The notes: a model not told the origin generated them from the letters alone. Counted from the first letter of the stretch, positions 27,518 to 37,278 are shown. The stretch: 64,000 bases of DNA from Dolichospermum flos-aquae CCAP 1403/13F (GCF_012516395.1 NZ_CP051206.1:2090501-2154500); one strand, 5' to 3'. Made by a program: numbers and translations.

Positions 27518-29503
27518 ATGAAAAATATTCAGATTACTTCATTAGGTATTATCAAGGCACTTAAAAGCCATAATCATTTATCATCCATTGCAGAATATAT
27601 ATGGAACGGTTTTGATGCGAAGGCTACTCAAATTAATATAATAATGCAATCTGATGATTTAGGAAGAATATCACAACTAAAAATTATAGATAATGGATGT
27701 GGTATTGCTGATTCAAACAGATTTTCAGTTTTTTATGAGTCTAATAAACAAATTAATTTTGGTATCTCAAGGAATCTATCACATATTCATGGTAAGAATG
27801 GTATTGGAAGATTAACTTTTTTTACATTTGCCTCATCGGCAAAATGGGATACTGTCTATGAAAAAGAAGGAAAGACATATAAATACAGTATAAGTATAAA
27901 TAGTCAACAGCTAGATAATTATGAGATATCAAAAGAAATAGAAACTGATGAACAAACAGGAACGATTGTTTTCTTTAAAGATATTCATCCAAGTGAACCT
28001 GATAATTTTAATAATGAACTTAAATTTTATTTGTATAGGGAATTTAGCTGGTTTCTTGAACTAAATTCAACAAAACAATTCTCAATTAAAATCAACAATA
28101 TTGATTTAGATTATAAATCTGAATTTATTAGTGATTCTACCGAATTTGAGGAAAGTATTCGTGGATATTTATTTAATTTAAAATTTATTCGTTGGTCTGA
28201 ATCTTTAAAAAATGAATTTTCCAGATACTATTTTATTAATTCACAAGGTGAAGGAACATATAGTCATACAACGACCCTTAACAAAAAAGGGGATAATTTT
28301 TATCATAGTGTTTTTGTAAGAAGCATTTTTTTTGATCAAGAACATTTCTTTCCTTATGAAATTTCTAGTCTAAAAAATACATTAAACGGCAAAATATATC
28401 AGTCTATGATCCATTTAATTAATCAACAACTTCAAAATGAAAGGAAATTATTCCTGAAGACAAAATCAGATATAATAATAGAAGAACTTACAAAAAATCA
28501 TGTTTTTCCAAGATTCAAGAATAACCCTTGGGATCAACACAGAAAAAACGAACTTCAAGATTTTATTAAAGAATTATATCAGGTAGAACCCAAAATTTTC
28601 TCTTCTCTCAACATTGAACAAAAAAAAGTGTTTGTTCATTTCCTAAATTTAATACTTGATTCGGATGAAAGGAATAAATTAATTGATGTTTTAGGCGAAA
28701 TTATCAAATTAGATTCATCTGACTTGGAACACCTATCCGAATCTTTAAAAGTTACTAAACTTACAAATATTCTTAAAACTGTAAGATTAATAGAAGATAG
28801 GTATAGGGCTATTGCTCAACTGAAAGATTTAGTTTTTAATCAAGATTTAAAAGCTAATGAACGAGATCATATCCAAAAATTTGTAGAAAGCCATTATTGG
28901 ATTTTTGGTGAGCAATATCATCTCGTAACTGCTGCCGAACCAAAATTTGAAGAAGCTTTGCGTAGATATATTTATCACTTGAGAGGAGAAAAACCTGTTG
29001 TTGCTATTGATCATCCTGATAAAAATAAAGAAATGGATATATTTATGGTACGTCAATTATCAAACAACTCTTCTGTAAATAATGTAGTTGTAGAGTTGAA
29101 ACATCCTAAAGTTAAGCTTGGTGCAAAACAACTTGATCAAGTGAAAACATACATGGGAGTAATTTTAGAACAAGATGAATTTAATGGCTCTAATATGACT
29201 TGGGATTTTTATTTAATTGGTAATGATTTTGATAACCGTATTGAACAAGAAATAAAAAATGCTAGATACCACGGTGAAAAGTCTTTGGTATATTTTGTAG
29301 ACAATTATAAAATTTATGTTAAAAAATGGAGTGAAATATTTACTGAGTTTGAGTTAAGACATAAATTCTTGTATGACAAACTTCAACTAGAGAAAGAAAA
29401 ACTTAATACTGATATGGATATTATCAGTGCGAATGAAATAATTACTAATATTCCTAGCAACAGTGCTGTACAACCTCCTCAACGTGTTATCCCAGAAAAC
29501 TAG
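27518..29503 (+). CDS. GHKL ATPase fused to a PD-(D/E)XK (Shedu/DUF4263-like) nuclease domain
   Basis: The 661-residue protein has an N-terminal GHKL (Hsp90/MutL/MORC-type) ATPase: EYIWNGFDAKAT (N-box E26, N30, D33), IIDNGCGI (58-63) and HGKNGIGRLTFFTF (from 91). After a mainly helical middle comes a nuclease-like domain from about residue 455. It has FVESHYWIFGEQY, then KEMDIF near 505 and VVVELKHPKV near 525, which give a D...ExK pattern as in Shedu/DUF4263. GHKL-nuclease fusions occur in bacterial DNA-targeting defence, but this architecture is not one I can name. The gene is markedly AT-rich and lies between direct repeats, which suggests transfer. Confidence 0.8.
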   Translation: MKNIQITSLGIIKALKSHNHLSSIAEYIWNGFDAKATQINIIMQSDDLGRISQLKIIDNGCGIADSNRFSVFYESNKQINFGISRNLSHIHGKNGIGRLTFFTFASSAKWDTVYEKEGKTYKYSISINSQQLDNYEISKEIETDEQTGTIVFFKDIHPSEPDNFNNELKFYLYREFSWFLELNSTKQFSIKINNIDLDYKSEFISDSTEFEESIRGYLFNLKFIRWSESLKNEFSRYYFINSQGEGTYSHTTTLNKKGDNFYHSVFVRSIFFDQEHFFPYEISSLKNTLNGKIYQSMIHLINQQLQNERKLFLKTKSDIIIEELTKNHVFPRFKNNPWDQHRKNELQDFIKELYQVEPKIFSSLNIEQKKVFVHFLNLILDSDERNKLIDVLGEIIKLDSSDLEHLSESLKVTKLTNILKTVRLIEDRYRAIAQLKDLVFNQDLKANERDHIQKFVESHYWIFGEQYHLVTAAEPKFEEALRRYIYHLRGEKPVVAIDHPDKNKEMDIFMVRQLSNNSSVNNVVVELKHPKVKLGAKQLDQVKTYMGVILEQDEFNGSNMTWDFYLIGNDFDNRIEQEIKNARYHGEKSLVYFVDNYKIYVKKWSEIFTEFELRHKFLYDKLQLEKEKLNTDMDIISANEIITNIPSNSAVQPPQRVIPEN

Positions 29504-29660
29504 AACTTTTGTAGCTTGATTGACTTATATTTCAACTAAAACATCTGGAATATTAAGTAGGGTTTGCTCATGACCGAACAGCGATAATTTTTTATGTTTT
29601 GATTGTCAGGAATGATACTCTTATCTAAAGTGATCGCGTGGAGTGCAGCACCGAGGGAGG

Positions 29661-30266
29661 TTAAATTTCAACCCAAAACCCTTGACATAAAATACCTAAA
29701 ATCTTGTTTAACTCCTTAATATAATAATTATTCAAATCAATAAATATATCAGTCCCTTCCAACTTTAAGAACTTCCATATATCTCCTGTTGTCACAGCCC
29801 CATAAATAGTTTTAATTTCATTACCTTCCTGTTCATTAAACAACTGTGCTGCTAACATTGCTGCTGCACATTGACCCAAACCACCTTTAATATTTTCATT
29901 TTTAGCTTCTACAATAATTAGCACAGGAGCATTAATTGTTAACTGTTCCCTAGAACGGCTGATAACAAAATCACAATAACCATTTAAACCTCTCTCAATA
30001 TCAACATTAAAATCCGTACCAGAAAATAAACTAATTTTATAATTAGCTTTACGTCTAACTTCTAATAAAATTGGCGTAATAATCATTTCTGAGCGGGCTT
30101 TTTCCGTATTTATTGCTAACGCGAGTTCCGTAGTTTCTTCTAAAGTGTTAATTAACTTTTCACTGATTTCTATAGGTTCTACAGTCGCAAATAAATCAGC
30201 TTCTTCATCAATTGTAATGTTAAAATTTTTCTTAAACTTAGTTAAGCTAAAATCACTATAAGCCAT
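29661..30266 (-). CDS. PD-(D/E)XK-like hypothetical protein
   Basis: A 201-residue soluble protein: [54 protein letters not shown] and [17 protein letters not shown]. The order E, D, then E-x-K in a beta strand fits a restriction-endonuclease-like core, and close relatives are widespread in cyanobacteria as hypothetical proteins. It converges with the GHKL/nuclease gene inside the same repeat-flanked island. Whether the two work together is not shown; opposite strands speak against one operon. Confidence 0.65.
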   Translation of the reverse strand: MAYSDFSLTKFKKNFNITIDEEADLFATVEPIEISEKLINTLEETTELALAINTEKARSEMIITPILLEVRRKANYKISLFSGTDFNVDIERGLNGYCDFVISRSREQLTINAPVLIIVEAKNENIKGGLGQCAAAMLAAQLFNEQEGNEIKTIYGAVTTGDIWKFLKLEGTDIFIDLNNYYIKELNKILGILCQGFWVEI

Positions 30267-30364
30267 TGCTCTTACCTAATTATTTTCAACAGTTTATCTA
30301 AAATTTAAAACTTCTTTAGTTATAGCAGTATACTTTTCACGGAATAGGTGCATCTTTACCCTTG

Positions 30365-30527
30365 GAGGATGTTTGAAAAGTTTTTAATGTACAAACAAAC
30401 CCCTCTCCAAACCTCTCCCCTAAGCGGGGAGAGGCTTTGAAACCCCCCTTCCCTCGTAGGGAAGGGGGGCTGGGGGGTTAGGTTTTTGGAGATTATCGGT
30501 TTCATCTAATACTTTTCAAACAACCTC
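30365..30527. mobile_element. MITE-like repeat with 16-base inverted ends
   Basis: The ends GAGGATGTTTGAAAAG and CTTTTCAAACAACCTC are inverted copies with one mismatch. The inside is a set of G/C-rich hairpins (ctctcccc/ggggagag and ccccttcc/ggaagggg). No coding sequence is present. Non-autonomous palindromic elements like this are frequent in Nostocales genomes. Confidence 0.7.
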
Positions 30528-30629
30528 TAACTGTTACTTTACCATTACGTACTCCCGAAGTTTTAGCTACGCTAGAATTATTTATGACAACATCAACCGG
30601 ATTTTGTATTTTTAAACTAGCTTGATTAA

Positions 30630-30737
30630 ATTTGGGTACGGCTCTTTTAGGAAGACCGGAGAGGAGGTCAAACAACCATTGGTATTGGTGGTGGAGTAGT
30701 AGAGCAACGAGCTTGAGAGACACCTTTGAGCAAAGGA
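30630..30737. repeat. 108-base direct repeat, right copy, flanking the GHKL/nuclease island
   Basis: Starts atttgggtacggctctttta and ends in the 'cctttgagcaaagga' stretch. It matches 26848-26955 closely. Together with the left copy it marks the likely limits of an acquired or mobile segment. Confidence 0.85.
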
Positions 30738-30781
30738 AATATTGACTAATTGTTTTGATCATACTAAGTGTATGATACTCT

Positions 30782-32074
30782 ATGGAAAATCAACCTTTAT
30801 ACAGACAATTTGGCAATTTAAGATTTACCACGTACCTTATGAAGACAAGCTCATCCAATTCTTTATTAACAGTTCCTATTGGTGCATTGAGGATTTCTGA
30901 ATTTACACCCCAGGAAATAGCTGAAAACAATCCCATTCTCTTATCTGTAGTAATTCCTACTTATAAAGAACGTGACAATATCGAAAATGTAGTCAATATA
31001 TTAAGTGGGTTATTGGATAAAGCTATTCCTGGTAATTATGAACTCATTATAGTAGATGATGATAGCCCTGACCGAACTTGGGAAATAGCACAATCTCTCA
31101 TATCAGATTATCCCCAATTACGGGTCATGCGTCGTCAAGAAGAACGGGGACTATCTTCAGCAGTAATCCGTGGCTGGCAAGCGGCTACAGGGCGTGTATT
31201 GGGCGTGATTGATGGCGATTTGCAGCATCCTCCAGAAGTATTAACACAACTGTTGCAGAAAATCGAAGAAGGGGCTGATTTAGCCTTAGCTAGTCGTCAT
31301 GTAGACGGTGGTGGTGTCAGTAGCTGGAGTGTAATTAGACGCTTTTTATCGCGGGGGGCGCAGGTATTAGGATTAGTGATTTTACCGGGAGTTTTAGGGA
31401 GAGTTAGTGACCCAATGAGTGGTTATTTTATGGTACGACGAAGTGCGATCGCCAATACCACACTTAACCCCATCGGGTACAAAATTCTTTTAGAAGTCAT
31501 TGGTCGGGGACAGGTAGGAGAAATTGCCGAAGCCGGTTATGTATTCCGCGAACGCACAGAAGGAGAAAGCAAAGTGACGTGGAAACAATATGTAGACTAT
31601 ATTCAACACCTAATTCGCTTACGGTTATCTACTGGAAGAATAGGAAAAATTCGTCAAAAAGTTAACTTCCCTATGGGACGATTTCTCAGATTTGGTGCAG
31701 TAGGATTTAGTGGCGTATTTGTAGATTTAACCATATTTCATATCATGCGTACCGTGATTAACATGGGTTTAACTCGCAGTACAATTTTTTCAGCCGAAGT
31801 AGCAATTCTCAATAATTTTCTTTGGAATGATTTGTGGACATTTGGGGATATTTCCCGAAAACAGACAGGAAAACGCCAGCGTTTCAAAAGATTCTTGAAG
31901 TTCAATATAGTCTGTTTAGCTGGGATAATCATCCAAACCTTAGTAGTCAATTTCCTATTTAATAACTTAGGTATGAACCAGTATATAGCCAAATTAATAG
32001 CGATCGCAGTTGCCACAATTTGGAACTTTTGGGTTAACCTAAAACTAAGCTGGCGAGTCACAGAAGTCAAATAA
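30782..32074 (+). CDS. family 2 glycosyltransferase with C-terminal GtrA-like membrane domain
   Basis: The 430-residue protein has an N-terminal dolichol-phosphate-mannose-synthase-like GT2 domain: LSVVIPTYKERDNIENVV, LIIVDDDSPDRTWEIA, VIDGDLQHPPEVL with the DxD-type motif, and DPMSGYFMVRRSA. It is followed by a GtrA/DPMS-type domain of four membrane helices (RFGAVGFSGVFVDLTIF, EVAILNNFLWNDLWTF, AIAVATIWNFWVNLKLSW). Such fusions transfer a sugar to a polyprenyl phosphate and move it across the membrane for envelope glycans. A later start at 30839 is possible. Confidence 0.9.
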   Translation: MENQPLYRQFGNLRFTTYLMKTSSSNSLLTVPIGALRISEFTPQEIAENNPILLSVVIPTYKERDNIENVVNILSGLLDKAIPGNYELIIVDDDSPDRTWEIAQSLISDYPQLRVMRRQEERGLSSAVIRGWQAATGRVLGVIDGDLQHPPEVLTQLLQKIEEGADLALASRHVDGGGVSSWSVIRRFLSRGAQVLGLVILPGVLGRVSDPMSGYFMVRRSAIANTTLNPIGYKILLEVIGRGQVGEIAEAGYVFRERTEGESKVTWKQYVDYIQHLIRLRLSTGRIGKIRQKVNFPMGRFLRFGAVGFSGVFVDLTIFHIMRTVINMGLTRSTIFSAEVAILNNFLWNDLWTFGDISRKQTGKRQRFKRFLKFNIVCLAGIIIQTLVVNFLFNNLGMNQYIAKLIAIAVATIWNFWVNLKLSWRVTEVK

Positions 32075-32094
32075 ATCCATTAATTCATCCGCAT

Positions 32095-32379
32095 TTAATT
32101 ATTGATATTAGGTTTTCTCCTTTGATTAAACAAACCCGACATACTCATACCCGTCACCAACAAACCGATTAATCCAAAACCATTCAAAATCGGATAAATT
32201 GCCTGTAAATGAAAAATTTCCCCAGTATGAATTTCCAACATCAATCGAGAAGAAAGTCCAATATTAATCGGCCATTCCTTAACAACAGTAGCTAACATTC
32301 CCGTCAACACAGTTAATAAAAGTGGGACACAAACAATAATGCCAATAATCCGATGATATTTACGAAATGCTTTTTTCAC
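32095..32379 (-). CDS. small PepSY-type membrane protein
   Basis: The start is a GTG at 32379, supported by a strong GGAGG site 6 bases upstream. Of the 94 residues, MKKAFRKYHRIIGIIVCVPL, then LLTVLTGMLATVV, form a first membrane helix like those in PepSY-associated proteins. A second helix follows near NGFGLIGLLVTGMSMSGLF. The loop between is short and probably outside the membrane. The function is unknown; related proteins are sometimes linked to iron or peptidase regulation. It converges with the glycosyltransferase gene. Confidence 0.7.
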   Translation of the reverse strand: MKKAFRKYHRIIGIIVCVPLLLTVLTGMLATVVKEWPINIGLSSRLMLEIHTGEIFHLQAIYPILNGFGLIGLLVTGMSMSGLFNQRRKPNINN

Positions 32380-32504
32380 AGTAATCCTCCGAAATAGAAT
32401 AAAATTATTAAACGCAGATGAACGCAGATAAACGCAGATGAATTAAGAGATTAGTATTACCTTTGCGCCTTTGCTCCTTTGCCTCTTTGCGCGAAACATC
32501 TTAA

Positions 32505-35105
32505 TTATCTGCGTCGCCAAACCTTCAATCCTTCAAACCACAAAATACTAAAAATCCCAGAAGTGAGACTAACTAATAAATCATCAAAATGCAGAAAAGA
32601 GAACCGGAATAAATGGCGTAACACAGGAACATAAAGCACCAGTCCCATAAACACCACACCACCACCTAATACCCACCAAAGTGCTGCATTAGGAGTGCGT
32701 AACATTTCAGGAATAGTCCGCGACCAAGAACGATTACTCAAAATCATACTCAAATTCGAGACAATTAAAGTAGTAAAAGCCAAAGCGCGAGCATCAAATT
32801 CTCCATGTCCAGAGTAAAAAGCCACACCAAATACAACCACCAGCACCACCAACACACCTACCCCTTGCAGCAGTGCTAATTTCAAAGTCTGACGGCTGAA
32901 TAATGACTCTCTAGGATTGCGGGGTGGACGGTTCATGATATTGCTTTCTTCTGGTTCAGCCTCAAATACTACAGTACAAGCCGGGTCAATAATTAAATGT
33001 AAAAAAGCAATGTGAATCGGCAGTAGCACCAGCGGCCAGTGAAATATTACCGGAATCAAGGACATTCCCGCAATCGGAATGTGAACCGCCAAAGTATAAG
33101 CCATCCCTTTTTTGAGGTTATCAAATACTCGTCGTCCCAGCCTCACAGATTGGACAATGGCAGAAAAATCATCATCTAACAAAACTAAATCCGCAGCTTC
33201 ACGGGCAACATCTGTACCCCTTTCCCCCATAGCAATACCGATATTTGCGGCTTTCAAAGCTGGGGCATCATTGACACCATCTCCAGTCATAGCCACGATT
33301 TCACCGCAGCGTTTGAGGGCGTTCACAATCAGTAATTTTTGTTCGGGAACAACCCGCGCGAAGATATTCACGGTTTGAATGCGAGACAGTAATTCACCTT
33401 CTGGCATTGTTTCCAGTTCTGCCCCGGTAATTACTTCTGTGGCAGGTTTTAGACCGATTTGGCGGGCAATATTTTGGGCTGTGGCAGGATAATCACCTGT
33501 AATCATTACTACCCGAATACCAGCAGTGTAACATTCGGCAATAGCTGGGGCAACAGTTGGGCGCACGGGGTCAGCCATGCCTAGCAGTCCTAAAAAGGCA
33601 AATTCAAAGTCATGTTGGGCTTTAGGAAGAGATTTGAGGGTTTTATTTTTTTGATGTTGGCCAATGACTTTGGCTACACCTAAAACACGCAAACCAGCAG
33701 CAGCCATTTTATTAATTTGTTGTTCTAAATTTTGTCTTTGTTGGGTGTTAAAATGACAAAGATCAGCGATCGCTTCTGGCGCTCCTTTGGTAGCAACTAC
33801 TAACTTATTTTCTGGAGATTGCCACACACAGGACATGGCTAATAATTCACCTGTGAGGGGATATTCCCGCAGTATTTCCCAATCTTGATGTAAATGTTCG
33901 GTTCTGGCTAAATAGTCATCACCAACCTGTTTCAAGGCTTTTTCCATGGGGTCGAAAGGGTCTTTGCGACTGGCTAAAATCCCAAATTCGATTAATTCAT
34001 GGAAAGTTTCGGGCAGGGCTTCCCGTTCATGCAAGGCGACATCGTAAAATTGCGGTATTAAGGTTGTCGGTTGATACACAAATAATTGCTGCACTGACAT
34101 CCGGTTAAAAGTCAGCGTTCCAGTTTTATCTACACAGAGAACGGTCGCTGAACCCAATGTTTCTACTACGGGAACACGCCGAGTTAAAACCCTAGCCTGG
34201 GAAAATCTCCAAGCACCTAAAGCCAGGAAAATTGCCAAGACCACAGGAATTTCATTCGGCAAAATCGCCATTGCCAGCGCCAAACCTGCTAAAATTCCTT
34301 GTAGCCAATCGTTCCTAGTTGCACCGTAAATAACGATGACAGCCACGCAAATAGCGATCGCTACAAAGGTCAATTTACTGACAATTTTTCGAGTTTCCCG
34401 TTGCAAAACCGTGTCCTCCTGTTCCACAGTTTGCAAGGCTTTCCCAATTTTACCCATTTCCGTCTGCATACCTGTGGCATAGACTTGGGCAATTCCCTGA
34501 CCTTGAACTATCAACGTTCCTGAATAGACAAAAGGTAGATCTTCACCACCAGGACGGTGCTGGGTGGCTGTTCTCATGGTGTTTTCTAAATCGGTGCTAT
34601 CTTCTACTGATTGCTTGCGAACAGGTAAAGATTCACCGGTTAATAGAGACTCATCCACGCTCAAATGGGTAGACCACATCACCACAGCATCCGCAGGAAC
34701 TCTATCACCCTCTGACAAAACAATCACATCTTCTCCAACTACTTCCCGTCCTGCAATCCGTTGACGTTCACCATCACGAATCACCAATGCACGGGGACTA
34801 GAAAGATCCCGTAATGCTTCCAAGGATTTTTCTGTTTTTTGTTCTTGGTATAAGTTGATGCCAACAATAAAAAAGATGAAACCTAACAAAATCAACGCTT
34901 CCTGAGCATCACCCAAAAACAAGTAAATGATACCACAACCTAATAACAGGAGAAAAATTGGCTCTTTGAAGATTTCTAAGGCAATTTCCCAGATTTGACG
35001 ATGTTTGCTAGATGGTAACTCATTATATCCTTCTTGTTTGAGGCGATCGCTCGCGGTTAATGCGGATAACCCTGTAATAGATTCGAGTGCAATTTTATGA
35101 GTCAT
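32505..35105 (-). CDS. cation-translocating P-type ATPase (PMR/SERCA-like)
   Basis: The start is taken at the ATG at 35105 (MTHKIALESITGLSA); the open frame extends 23 codons upstream without support. The protein of about 866 residues has the TGES motif (LLTGESLPVR), the phosphorylation site CVDKTGTLTFN, the nucleotide domain with KGAPEA, and the hinge MTGDGVNDAPALKAANIGIAMG. About ten membrane helices are seen, with AMAILPNEIPVVLAIFLALG around the E-I-P motif of calcium or manganese pumps. No N-terminal metal-binding CxxC is present, which argues against heavy-metal types. The likely substrate is Ca2+ or a similar ion. Confidence 0.92.
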   Translation of the reverse strand: MTHKIALESITGLSALTASDRLKQEGYNELPSSKHRQIWEIALEIFKEPIFLLLLGCGIIYLFLGDAQEALILLGFIFFIVGINLYQEQKTEKSLEALRDLSSPRALVIRDGERQRIAGREVVGEDVIVLSEGDRVPADAVVMWSTHLSVDESLLTGESLPVRKQSVEDSTDLENTMRTATQHRPGGEDLPFVYSGTLIVQGQGIAQVYATGMQTEMGKIGKALQTVEQEDTVLQRETRKIVSKLTFVAIAICVAVIVIYGATRNDWLQGILAGLALAMAILPNEIPVVLAIFLALGAWRFSQARVLTRRVPVVETLGSATVLCVDKTGTLTFNRMSVQQLFVYQPTTLIPQFYDVALHEREALPETFHELIEFGILASRKDPFDPMEKALKQVGDDYLARTEHLHQDWEILREYPLTGELLAMSCVWQSPENKLVVATKGAPEAIADLCHFNTQQRQNLEQQINKMAAAGLRVLGVAKVIGQHQKNKTLKSLPKAQHDFEFAFLGLLGMADPVRPTVAPAIAECYTAGIRVVMITGDYPATAQNIARQIGLKPATEVITGAELETMPEGELLSRIQTVNIFARVVPEQKLLIVNALKRCGEIVAMTGDGVNDAPALKAANIGIAMGERGTDVAREAADLVLLDDDFSAIVQSVRLGRRVFDNLKKGMAYTLAVHIPIAGMSLIPVIFHWPLVLLPIHIAFLHLIIDPACTVVFEAEPEESNIMNRPPRNPRESLFSRQTLKLALLQGVGVLVVLVVVFGVAFYSGHGEFDARALAFTTLIVSNLSMILSNRSWSRTIPEMLRTPNAALWWVLGGGVVFMGLVLYVPVLRHLFRFSFLHFDDLLVSLTSGIFSILWFEGLKVWRRR

Positions 35106-35234
35106 GATAAAAGTTTTGTTTTCACGTCCACGTAGCGTGCAGAGTACATATAGCGATCGCCAATAAATCCCCAAAATTTATCTTAAAAATCTCTTAAAAC
35201 TGTTATTCTGAGCAGAGCGTTCCCACTCATAGGC

Positions 35235-35400
35235 TTATGACCATGCTGCACTATTAGAGGCGACACCAATACCAGTATCCGCCACTTCCATAACTACAAA
35301 ATCATCCCATTTAACGATTTTTATCCTGACCAGACCATCATTAGATGGATATTGCAAAGTATTTCCTAGCAAATTGCCACGTTGTCCTTTCCGAGTTCTT
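35235..35400 (-). pseudogene. histidine kinase ATPase-domain fragment
   Basis: About 45 residues read GNLLGNTLQYPSNDGLVRI and VVMEVADTGIGVA, which are the N-box and G1 box of a sensor kinase HATPase domain. No dimerisation domain, ATP lid or G2 box is present and the C-terminus ends abruptly, so this is a remnant. It lies on the strand opposite to the lipoprotein that follows. Confidence 0.65.
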
Positions 35401-35468
35401 GACATTTGCTGTTTTATCATGGGAAATATTAGAGCGGTACAAATAAAAATATCCATTAGGAGTTGACA

Positions 35469-35894
35469 ATGAAAAGTTTCAAACCGATGTTAATTATTGC
35501 AAGTATCAGCTTACTGACTTTAGTAGGTTGTAATAAACCCGAACAAGCTGCCACCGAAACTACCCCAGCAGCAACTTCCAATTCTACAGAAAAAGTCCCA
35601 GGACAAAAATCCACAGTAAGTAATGCAGGTTTACTCGCTGTAGTCTCCAAAACAAAAGCCGCAGTTAAAGCTGGCAATTTTGTTCAAGCTAAAAAAGAAT
35701 TTGACAAGTTTGAAGATGCTTGGAAAGAAGTAGAAGATGGCATTAAAGCTAAATCTCGTGATAATTATGAAGTTGTCGAAAAAAGCATGGATGAGATTTC
35801 AGACGAACTCAAAGCTGCTAAACCCCAAAAAGACAAATTATCAGCATCATTACAGTCATTAGAAAAAACTATCAATGCTATTCCCAAATCCTAA
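35469..35894 (+). CDS. small helical lipoprotein (DUF4363-like)
   Basis: The ATG at 35469 is preceded by AGGAG at a spacing of 6 bases, so it is preferred to a TTG two codons earlier. The signal peptide ends in a lipobox (LLTLVGCNKP). The mature part has a proline/threonine-rich spacer (ATETTPAATSNSTEK) and then a helical, lysine-rich domain (VVSKTKAAVKAGNFVQAKKE, FEDAWKEVEDGI, SMDEISDELKAAK). It resembles DUF4363-type helical lipoproteins whose role is unknown. A structural or metal-related periplasmic role is possible, but nothing here proves it. Confidence 0.75.
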   Translation: MKSFKPMLIIASISLLTLVGCNKPEQAATETTPAATSNSTEKVPGQKSTVSNAGLLAVVSKTKAAVKAGNFVQAKKEFDKFEDAWKEVEDGIKAKSRDNYEVVEKSMDEISDELKAAKPQKDKLSASLQSLEKTINAIPKS

Positions 35895-35940
35895 TTAGGG
35901 CTTGCTTAAACAGTCTTTTCGTGAATGACAGAAATCAGAA

Positions 35941-36073
35941 TTAAACGCAGATGAACACAGATAATTTTGTACATCATTAGACTAGGAAATGCTATGTACC
36001 AACTTTATGTAAGCTTGCACAGAATAATAATCATCCTCATTCATCTGCGTTTATCGGCGTGCATCTGCGTTTA
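35941..36073. repeat. dispersed repeat with inverted 'acgcagatgaa' ends
   Basis: Begins TTAAACGCAGATGAACACAG nearby and ends with two units of TTCATCTGCGTTTAT and CATCTGCGTTTAA type in inverse orientation. Similar 'cgcagatgaacgcagataaa' tracts occur near 16150, 32403 and 50420. A fold-back repeat family; no gene. Confidence 0.7.
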
Positions 36074-36103
36074 ATTATTATCGAAATCCTATTTTAGTCA
36101 GCT

Positions 36104-36661
36104 TCATATTAACTTAGTATGAGTAGTTTGCATATAACGATAAATTGCCGTAATATTTCGAGCATCATCAATACCTCTATGATGTGTACCCTGTAATTCC
36201 ATTCCCAAACGTTCCAAAGCTTGTGCCATACCAAACTTATGAGACACACCCAAATATTCTGAAAATTCCGTTTTAATATTTCTGTGTTCTGCACCAAAAG
36301 GATAAGGAATATGATGAAATTTACAATCTTGTAAAAATTGCGATTTATCGTAATTACCCCAAGAACAAAATATATTATTAGGAAATAAATTCATCCAATC
36401 AGTTAATTTTGACATAGCTTCTGGGAAATTCGGTGCTGCGTCAACTTGTTGCTGAGAAATGCTAGTCAATTCTGTACAAAAAGCTGTAAGTTGCGGATTT
36501 CTCACAGGTTTAATAAATTGTTGAAACTCATCATCAATTTCCCAAGTTTGACGATTTAGCATTACCGCACCAATTTCAATAATTTCCATCTGATGACGGG
36601 GAATGCTCTTTTGATGACAACAAGTAGCTTCAAGATCAATGATCAAAAAGTAGTGATTCAT
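36104..36661 (-). CDS. DEDDh 3'-5' exonuclease (ERI1/KapD-like)
   Basis: The 185-residue exonuclease has Exo I YFLIIDLEATCC (D and E), Exo II near FCSWGNYDKSQFLQD (D) and Exo III HRGIDDARNI (H and D), the DEDDh set. The wording IDLEATCCHQ and SWGNYDKSQF resembles the ERI1/3'hExo group that trims RNA 3' ends, more than DNA polymerase epsilon subunits. No other domain is present. Its substrate in cyanobacteria is not known. It is probably a single-gene unit. Confidence 0.9.
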   Translation of the reverse strand: MNHYFLIIDLEATCCHQKSIPRHQMEIIEIGAVMLNRQTWEIDDEFQQFIKPVRNPQLTAFCTELTSISQQQVDAAPNFPEAMSKLTDWMNLFPNNIFCSWGNYDKSQFLQDCKFHHIPYPFGAEHRNIKTEFSEYLGVSHKFGMAQALERLGMELQGTHHRGIDDARNITAIYRYMQTTHTKLI

Positions 36662-36682
36662 AGGTAATTGGTAAATTTATTA

Positions 36683-36713
36683 TATCCCCGACTTCTTTGA
36701 GAAGTCGGGGATA
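36683..36713. terminator. palindrome of the CCCCGACTTC family
   Basis: TATCCCCGACTTC and GAAGTCGGGGATA enclose five bases. It lies just after the 3' end of the gene at 36737-37177 (minus strand) and is the second of four family members in the window. Confidence 0.65.
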
Positions 36714-36736
36714 TTATTTTTATGTTATTTACAAAT

Positions 36737-37177
36737 TCATGAAAAAGGTTTGAGCCATTTTCGTAAAATAGCAATATCTAAAGCAAAAGCAGCAAAGGCA
36801 AACCACAATATACTTTCTCCTGCTAAGATTAAAAAAGGCAAAACCGGATTATTTATATGCCAACCAACTTCTATTTGAGTTAAACCCCGCACCAAACCAA
36901 AAGCCCAAACTCCACCAGTTTTCAGATGAGGATTGGCATCTACGCGGATAATATAACGATAGGTGACACCAAATAGAAACCCAGAAAACCCGGCGATAAC
37001 ACCATTTAATAATATCTGTAAATTTACTATATCAATTTTATCATAACTAACCAAGGGAAAATACTTATCCAGCCATAAAACATTAATAAAGCTAGTGCTA
37101 AGGAAAGCTAAACCTAAAGATACGCTACCAATTGCTCCCGCTTTGAGGGATTCTAACCGTTCTGCCATTAATTCCAT
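36737..37177 (-). CDS. conserved cyanobacterial membrane protein
   Basis: A 146-residue protein with about four hydrophobic helices: LKAGAIGSVSLGLAFLSTSF, LLNGVIAGFSGFLFGVTYRY, an amphipathic part near GVWAFGLVRGLTQIEVG, and PFLILAGESILWFAFAAFAL. The pattern is that of a thylakoid or plasma-membrane protein conserved in cyanobacteria. I know no function for it. An AGGAG site lies upstream of the ATG at 37177 at a spacing of about 12 bases. The next gene upstream, petN, runs the other way. Confidence 0.75.
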   Translation of the reverse strand: MELMAERLESLKAGAIGSVSLGLAFLSTSFINVLWLDKYFPLVSYDKIDIVNLQILLNGVIAGFSGFLFGVTYRYIIRVDANPHLKTGGVWAFGLVRGLTQIEVGWHINNPVLPFLILAGESILWFAFAAFALDIAILRKWLKPFS

Positions 37178-37278
37178 AATTTTTCTAACTCTCCTACCAA
37201 TATAGTTAATAAATCCACTGCGTTTTCCCAGTATGATGAATATTAGAGCCGTTTTGTAATTATTTGAAAAGTAGAACT

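Noticed and set aside
30502-30762. 86-residue minus-strand frame
   Set aside because: Its N-terminal half is the 108-base repeat read in one frame and its C-terminal end overlaps the MITE end. No conserved protein.
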